Below, piece by piece: positions 62,001 through 64,000 of a stretch of DNA of 64,000 nt. Both the position numbers and the translations under genes were made by a program. A model generated the notes under the pieces. It saw nothing but the letters and a program-made list of their open reading frames with translations, did no database searches and was not told the origin of the DNA. The DNA is taken from contig ML133401.1 of the NCBI GenBank assembly GCA_003864495.1, forward strand, positions 6,856,698-6,920,697. The letters run 5' to 3'. Source of the DNA: Nemopilema nomurai. Taxonomy: Eukaryota; Cnidaria; Scyphozoa; Rhizostomeae; Rhizostomatidae. Positions within the stretch are counted from its first letter, which is position 1. Every line of letters begins with the position of its first letter.

Positions 62001-63964
62001 TTGTAGGCAAAGACATGGAAGTGCTGGCATGAACATCTGCCTACACACTTCCAAAACATTGCACGGCACAGTTGGAGGCATTACGGCAACAGCCGGCGGA
62101 TCTCAATCTCGGAACTGGCAGCCTTCGTTAGGTTTTCTCCGACGTAAGATGTGACACAAAGTGGCTTTTCCTTTACACTTTCCATCGATAGGCGGGGCTT
62201 CTCCTTATTCCAGCTTGATTAAAATACACTACAATATTCATGACTCAAATGGCCTATCCATCTTAACGCCGCTACGTGTTGGACTTTGGACGTGTTGGAG
62301 TAAGTTAAATTACCATAAACGTAAGCACGATTTTGACGCCAATTTGAGCCCTTTGTGCCCGACAAATGACGGTGTTGAGGACACGGAGCACTATTTCCTG
62401 CTCTGCCATAGTTATAACGTAGATAGATGAGATCTCCTCAACAGCGTAAATGCGTTATTGTTGCCTCATGGTCTGATAAATCTTTCAAATGAAGATCTAC
62501 TAAACATCATCCTCTATGGCCATGAAGAATTGCCACTCGAATCAAATTCGAAAATTCTCGCTGAAACGCTAGAAGATATCCATGCCTTCAGTTGGCGATA
62601 TAAACATATTTCCCCTCTGCTCCCCACTTTCTAGAAATAGCTTCTATTTATTCTTTTTGTTCATGTTGCATCCTAATTTGTAATTAATTTAGTTTTCTAT
62701 GTTGAATGTGAACTGCCACAGGGTTACTGTGCATTCCCATGCTCCCTCAAGTATTGTCTCGTACATTTGTGCATGCTATGTAAAAATCAATGTGAATATA
62801 GAACTCACTTGATTAAATAAATTGGAATAACGCTACGTAAAGCCTTGACATGACAAAGTTTAAATGTTTAACAACAAACATTCCGAATGATTTGCTACCA
62901 GACGAACTTCCATTCCCCAAGTCTGTGCGAAGCTTGCAGAAAAGAGGCGATCGACAGTTTCAAAGTCGTGACCATCAAAGATGGGCAAAGCAAGATCAAG
63001 TCGAGGCAAATGTTGAAGAGGGCATTACACAGTTTCAAGCTAGTTCTGGGGAGCCCCGCCTGAGGTTAAGAGACTCCTTGTGGCAAAATGCGAAAGGATA
63101 AAAGGTGTTTTGATAATAAGATGATGATGATGATGATGATAAAAGGCTGCGGCTTGATAACAAGTCAAACAGGGTACTTGGCTGAAACTCACTCGAAGGG
63201 AAGCAAGCTGGCGCCCACAAGCGCACTATAAGCATGCCTTTGAGCGGGCCTACATTGAACGCAGCTTGTTATTGAGTCAGCTTTGAATCGGGATTAGCAT
63301 AGCGCCTGCAACAGTGTCGACTTAATTGCAACTAATCATTAAAAACAAATCTGATTCGGGAGGTTTTCTTGCGGCGTACGATCTTAATTAAAACTGGCTA
63401 CTTGTTCTGTTTGAAGGCTTTGTGAGCTCCGAGTGCATCAGTCAGTCTGTTGCGAATGCAAGCAAACAACTGTTTAGAAAAAGGACAAATACTAGCTAAG
63501 CATTTTAGGCATAGACACTCCGAAGGACTGTTTTCAATGTGAAAAACGGTGACCTAGACCAGAGGCTTCATCGACACGGTAAACGTTAAACGCCTGTCTT
63601 TCCGTCGTGATGGAAACATACAAACAATTACCCATGCTTTGAGTAGAGTCATGGTGAATACATTGAACCCTTATTTGGTAGATAGGGCGTGTGATGCAAT
63701 AGGGGCGGGGGATGCATCAAAGAATGCCATGGGTTGGAATCCGGACCCAGACATTGTCTGCTTGCCAAATTATTGGCCTGTGTTCTTTTAAAACGATTTG
63801 TATTCTCATAAATGAAATGAGTCATCTCAAAGCAAGGCCTTCTCTTACCTGCGCAATACAAGTGTACATGGTTCTCAAGGCCAATCGCCCGTAAATGCTA
63901 TCAAAATTATATTCCGATAAATCCGCTGCACTGGCAGCTCTTCTGTCCCCCTTTGTCAGGGCCC
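52465..63964 (-). CDS. Strawberry-notch (SBNO)-like helicase, 3' half, 11 exons, with C-terminal PIP-like and UBZ4 motifs
   Basis: Joined exons on the minus strand: 63964-63849, 61297-61202, 60860-60732, 60501-60440, 59800-59699, 59299-59123, 58470-58388, 57891-57808, 56323-56218, 54994-54853, 53001-52465. All introns are GT-AG, all phases match, and the 1634 nt give 543 codons plus a TAA stop. Family landmarks appear in SBNO order: ALTKGDRRA (residues 1-9), KFLNRILG (98-105), RGLSWEKA (176-183), DGFY (195-198), RPNTG (227-231), a Cys/His cluster (269-285) and GRRLIGL (334-340). SBNO proteins are superfamily-2 helicase-like nuclear regulators: Drosophila sno acts in Notch/EGFR signalling and plant FORGETTER1 in chromatin memory. 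The ATPase core and start lie beyond 64000. Residues 366-543 are an extra tail with PIP-like motifs and a UBZ4 zinc finger. Family membership is firm. Joining the tail rests on splice sites and phase only. It is divergent from vertebrate SBNO1/2, so I give no symbol. Confidence 0.9.
52468..52548 (-). other. UBZ4-type ubiquitin-binding zinc finger domain
   Basis: The last 27 residues begin CPICG, run through NEEINKHIDSCL and end at the stop. This is the C-x2-C...H-x3-C order of UBZ4 (as in RAD18, SPRTN, Pol kappa), with the typical HxDxC ending. The loop between the second Cys and the His is about four residues longer than in RAD18. Confidence 0.88.
52579..52602 (-). other. Second PIP-like motif (QSSLMNSF)
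   Basis: The motif has Gln at position 1 and Leu at position 4, but Ser-Phe instead of two aromatics at positions 7-8. It lies ten residues before the UBZ4 finger and next to the basic patch NKRQR. A PIP motif beside a UBZ is a common arrangement in translesion-synthesis factors. The match is weak. Confidence 0.4.
52909..52932 (-). other. Degenerate PIP-box-like motif (PVTLKNFF)
   Basis: The hydrophobic L-x-x-F-F core is followed directly by basic residues KVKKK, as in many PCNA-binding peptides. The canonical first Gln is replaced by Pro, as non-Gln positions also occur in Pol kappa-type PIP boxes. Assignment is by pattern only. Confidence 0.55.
53002..54852 (-). other. Last intron of the SBNO-like gene (1851 bp)
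   Basis: It carries the foldback repeat and, at 53325-53525 on the minus strand, an unidentified 66-codon open stretch ending FAKDRDPERKLKLQFM. That stretch is not needed by the gene model because the flanking exons already join in phase 0. Nothing else was recognised. Confidence 0.55.
53072..53210. repeat. Foldback plus 20-bp tandem repeat in the SBNO-like last intron
   Basis: The 20-base left arm at 53072-53091 (CTTTTC...TTCCAG) is, with one mismatch, the reverse complement of a 20-bp unit (CTGGAAGGTGGGATGAAAAG) repeated at 53153-53172, 53173-53192 and, shortened, 53193-53210. One arm can therefore pair with any of three partners across a loop of about 60-100 bases. Confidence 0.85.
54853..54994 (-). 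CDS. SBNO-like gene, exon 10 in window (RVVRVE...GRRLIGL exon)
   Basis: Acceptor TTGTGAACAG, donor AAAGCT|GTAAGT, one base plus 47 codons (residues 319-365). RVVRVELDNGRRLIGL matches the final conserved SBNO block (QIVRL...GQRIVGL in animals, RVVRIE...QRIVGL in plants). In typical SBNO proteins little follows this block. Here it is spliced in phase 0 to a long extra exon. Confidence 0.92.
54995..57807 (-). other. Introns around exon 9 of the SBNO-like gene
   Basis: Two introns (54995-56217 and 56324-57807) of unique-looking AT-rich sequence. No repeat, nested gene or RNA was recognised. The open stretch at 56533-56781 on the minus strand has no family resemblance and is not needed by phase. 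Confidence 0.5.
56218..56323 (-). CDS. SBNO-like gene, exon 9 in window (LCGG exon)
   Basis: Acceptor TTTCAG, donor CTAAC|GTAAGT, 106 nt: two bases, 34 codons, two bases. Read in the phase required by both neighbours it gives GCRITHLHLLCGGII, aligning with GLRCRTYYVLCGSVLSVW of SBNO1; the Trp is replaced. It was found by predicting the missing exon's length class and searching the gap, so the phase agreement is independent support. Residues 284-317. Confidence 0.88.
57808..57891 (-). CDS. SBNO-like gene, exon 8 in window (Cys/His cluster exon)
   Basis: Acceptor TTGGCTAG and donor TCCG|GTAACG bound 84 nt. The peptide has a W-x3-Y-E start, then C269-x-H271-x3-C275-x5-C281. This matches the C-x-H-G-x2-C pattern near the C-terminus of plant SBNO proteins and the related C-T-H...C...C segment of animal SBNO1. 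Zinc binding is plausible but not shown. Confidence 0.9.
57969..58014. repeat. 23-bp direct duplication in an SBNO-like intron
   Basis: Two adjacent copies of a 23-bp unit starting CCAACGGATAGGGGGAAGTT, followed by the start of a third (CAACGGACAG). Confidence 0.85.
58388..58470 (-). CDS. SBNO-like gene, exon 7 in window (RPNTG exon)
   Basis: Acceptor TTGCAAAG, donor GCAG|GTACTG, 83 nt with split codons at both ends. The first base completes Arg227 of RPNTG, identical to the vertebrate motif; the LLQKYRRV part corresponds to LKKKYKKV. Residues 228-254. Confidence 0.92.
59123..59299 (-). CDS. SBNO-like gene, exon 6 in window (RGLSWEKA...DGFY exon)
   Basis: Acceptor TTTTCAG, donor TACCG|GTAAGC, 58 codons (residues 169-226). 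It contains VDRGLSWEKA and later DGFY, matching VERGMSWEEA...DDGFY of animal SBNO1, and ends LFIIY before a split Arg codon that begins the RPNTG motif. It is the best conserved of the post-helicase exons here. Confidence 0.93.
59699..59800 (-). CDS. SBNO-like gene, exon 5 in window (YNEGVTDVRG exon)
   Basis: Acceptor TTTTCAG opens on the base that completes Arg134, followed by YNEGVTDVRG, equivalent to RYDMGILDLG in SBNO1. The donor AA|GTACTT is not a strong consensus, but it is the only nearby GT giving the phase needed by the next exon. Residues 135-167, with Lys168 split across the junction. Confidence 0.85.
60440..60501 (-). CDS. SBNO-like gene, exon 4 in window (IFSYFYEGM exon)
   Basis: Acceptor TTGCAG and donor GGCAG|GTAATC bound 62 nt: twenty codons plus two bases of an Arg codon. 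The peptide IFSYFYEGM then KKDGR matches the family pattern ALFQYF...AKKNGRYD, with the final Arg completed by the next exon. Residues 114-133. Confidence 0.92.
60732..60860 (-). CDS. SBNO-like gene, exon 3 in window (FLNRILG exon)
   Basis: Acceptor TTTTAG and donor TTG|GTAAGC bound 43 codons (residues 71-113). It carries KFLNRILGL followed by QNL, one of the most recognisable SBNO signatures (FLNRILG-x-x-V-x-x-QN in vertebrate proteins). This exon is the strongest single piece of evidence for the family. Confidence 0.92.
61202..61297 (-). CDS. SBNO-like gene, exon 2 in window (FKGVGL exon)
   Basis: Acceptor CTGTAG and donor CGG|GTAATC bound exactly 32 codons (residues 39-70). The peptide begins HTLFKGVGLSDV and corresponds to the FFKDVRQGLIGVGL region of animal SBNO1. 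Phase is 0 at both ends and fits both neighbours. It lies after the 2551-bp intron that carries the LINE remnant. Confidence 0.85.
62161..62634 (+). pseudogene. LINE reverse-transcriptase ORF C-terminal remnant, antisense in the SBNO-like intron
   Basis: The plus-strand frame reads LTPLRVGL, then a Cys/His tail with PLCP, VEDTEHYFLLCHSY, an in-frame TGA at 62428-62430, and continues in the same frame (DLLNSVNALLLPHGL ... FSWRYKHISPLLPTF) to TAG at 62632-62634. The E-D-T-E-H-x4-LC signature is the usual end of cnidarian-type non-LTR retrotransposon ORF2 proteins. The RT core is absent, as expected for a 5'-truncated insertion. The single internal stop means it is dead as a protein but not very old. 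It lies antisense within the 2551-bp intron 61298-63848. Confidence 0.8.
62635..62830 (+). mobile_element. Probable 3' untranslated tail of the intronic LINE remnant
   Basis: AT-rich sequence after the ORF stop ending in TTGATTAAATAAATTGG, resembling the A-rich end of a non-LTR element. The right boundary is a guess; no target-site duplication was identified. Confidence 0.45.
63120..63140. repeat. (GAT)7 microsatellite
   Basis: Seven uninterrupted GAT triplets in the SBNO-like intron. Confidence 0.95.
63849..63964 (-). CDS. SBNO-like gene, first exon in window (GALTKGDRRA exon)
   Basis: The exon follows a pyrimidine-rich acceptor ending CGCAG and ends CAG|GTAAGA. It starts with two bases of a split codon, consistent with the Gly of the family motif GALT-x-GDRRA, and encodes residues 1-38 of the visible fragment, including YNFD and YGRLAL. 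In SBNO proteins this stretch directly follows helicase motif VI. An alternative acceptor (TTCTCAG, upstream at about 63985) would keep the frame open, so the exon's 5' edge is slightly uncertain. Confidence 0.85.
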
Positions 63965-64000
63965 CTGCGAAGGCGAGAATGGCACTGAGAATAATACAAA

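Noticed and set aside
63712..63790. GGTTGGAATCCGGACC resembling a tRNA T-arm
   Set aside because: No matching acceptor, D or anticodon arms at the expected distances.

Overview
The window is animal nuclear DNA: AT-rich, almost free of long open reading frames, with genes cut into short GT-AG exons and many minisatellites and transposon remnants. The two LINE tails (near 49.3 kb and 62.2-62.6 kb) and the MITE at 1.8-2.1 kb look like types I associate with coral and sea-anemone genomes. My best guess is therefore a cnidarian, probably an anthozoan. That is an inference from repeat style, not a proof.

One protein-coding gene can be supported. It is the 3' half of a strawberry-notch (SBNO) family helicase gene on the minus strand, built from eleven exons between 63964 and 52465. 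Every junction is GT-AG and every phase agrees, giving one uninterrupted frame of 543 residues to the stop. The exons cover the conserved region after the helicase core. The helicase motifs themselves lie beyond position 64000. The last exon is unusual: it adds a low-complexity linker with two PCNA-binding (PIP)-like motifs and ends in a UBZ4-type ubiquitin-binding zinc finger. That combination is typical of DNA-damage-tolerance proteins, and I do not know it from vertebrate SBNO1/SBNO2. An AATAAA signal lies about 90 bases past the stop.

Layout: 1-52 kb is gene-poor. It holds minisatellites (17-bp at 1.44 kb, 15-bp at 5.23 kb, 18-bp at 6.1 kb, 13-bp at 21.6 kb, 16-bp at 31.0 kb, 15-bp at 39.96 kb, 13-bp at 40.9 kb, 24-bp at 41.8 kb), one TA-flanked MITE (1798-2133), a purine-rich tract (43.7-43.9 kb), a perfect 13-bp inverted repeat (47.3 kb) and a LINE tail (49.26-49.50 kb). 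From 52.3 kb to the end is the SBNO-like gene. Its introns contain a foldback plus tandem repeat (53.07-53.21 kb), a 23-bp duplication (57.97 kb), an antisense LINE tail with one internal stop (62.16-62.63 kb) and an ATG/GAT microsatellite (63.12 kb).

No CRISPR, operon, tRNA or rRNA was recognised. Short exons of other genes in the first 52 kb could have been missed.
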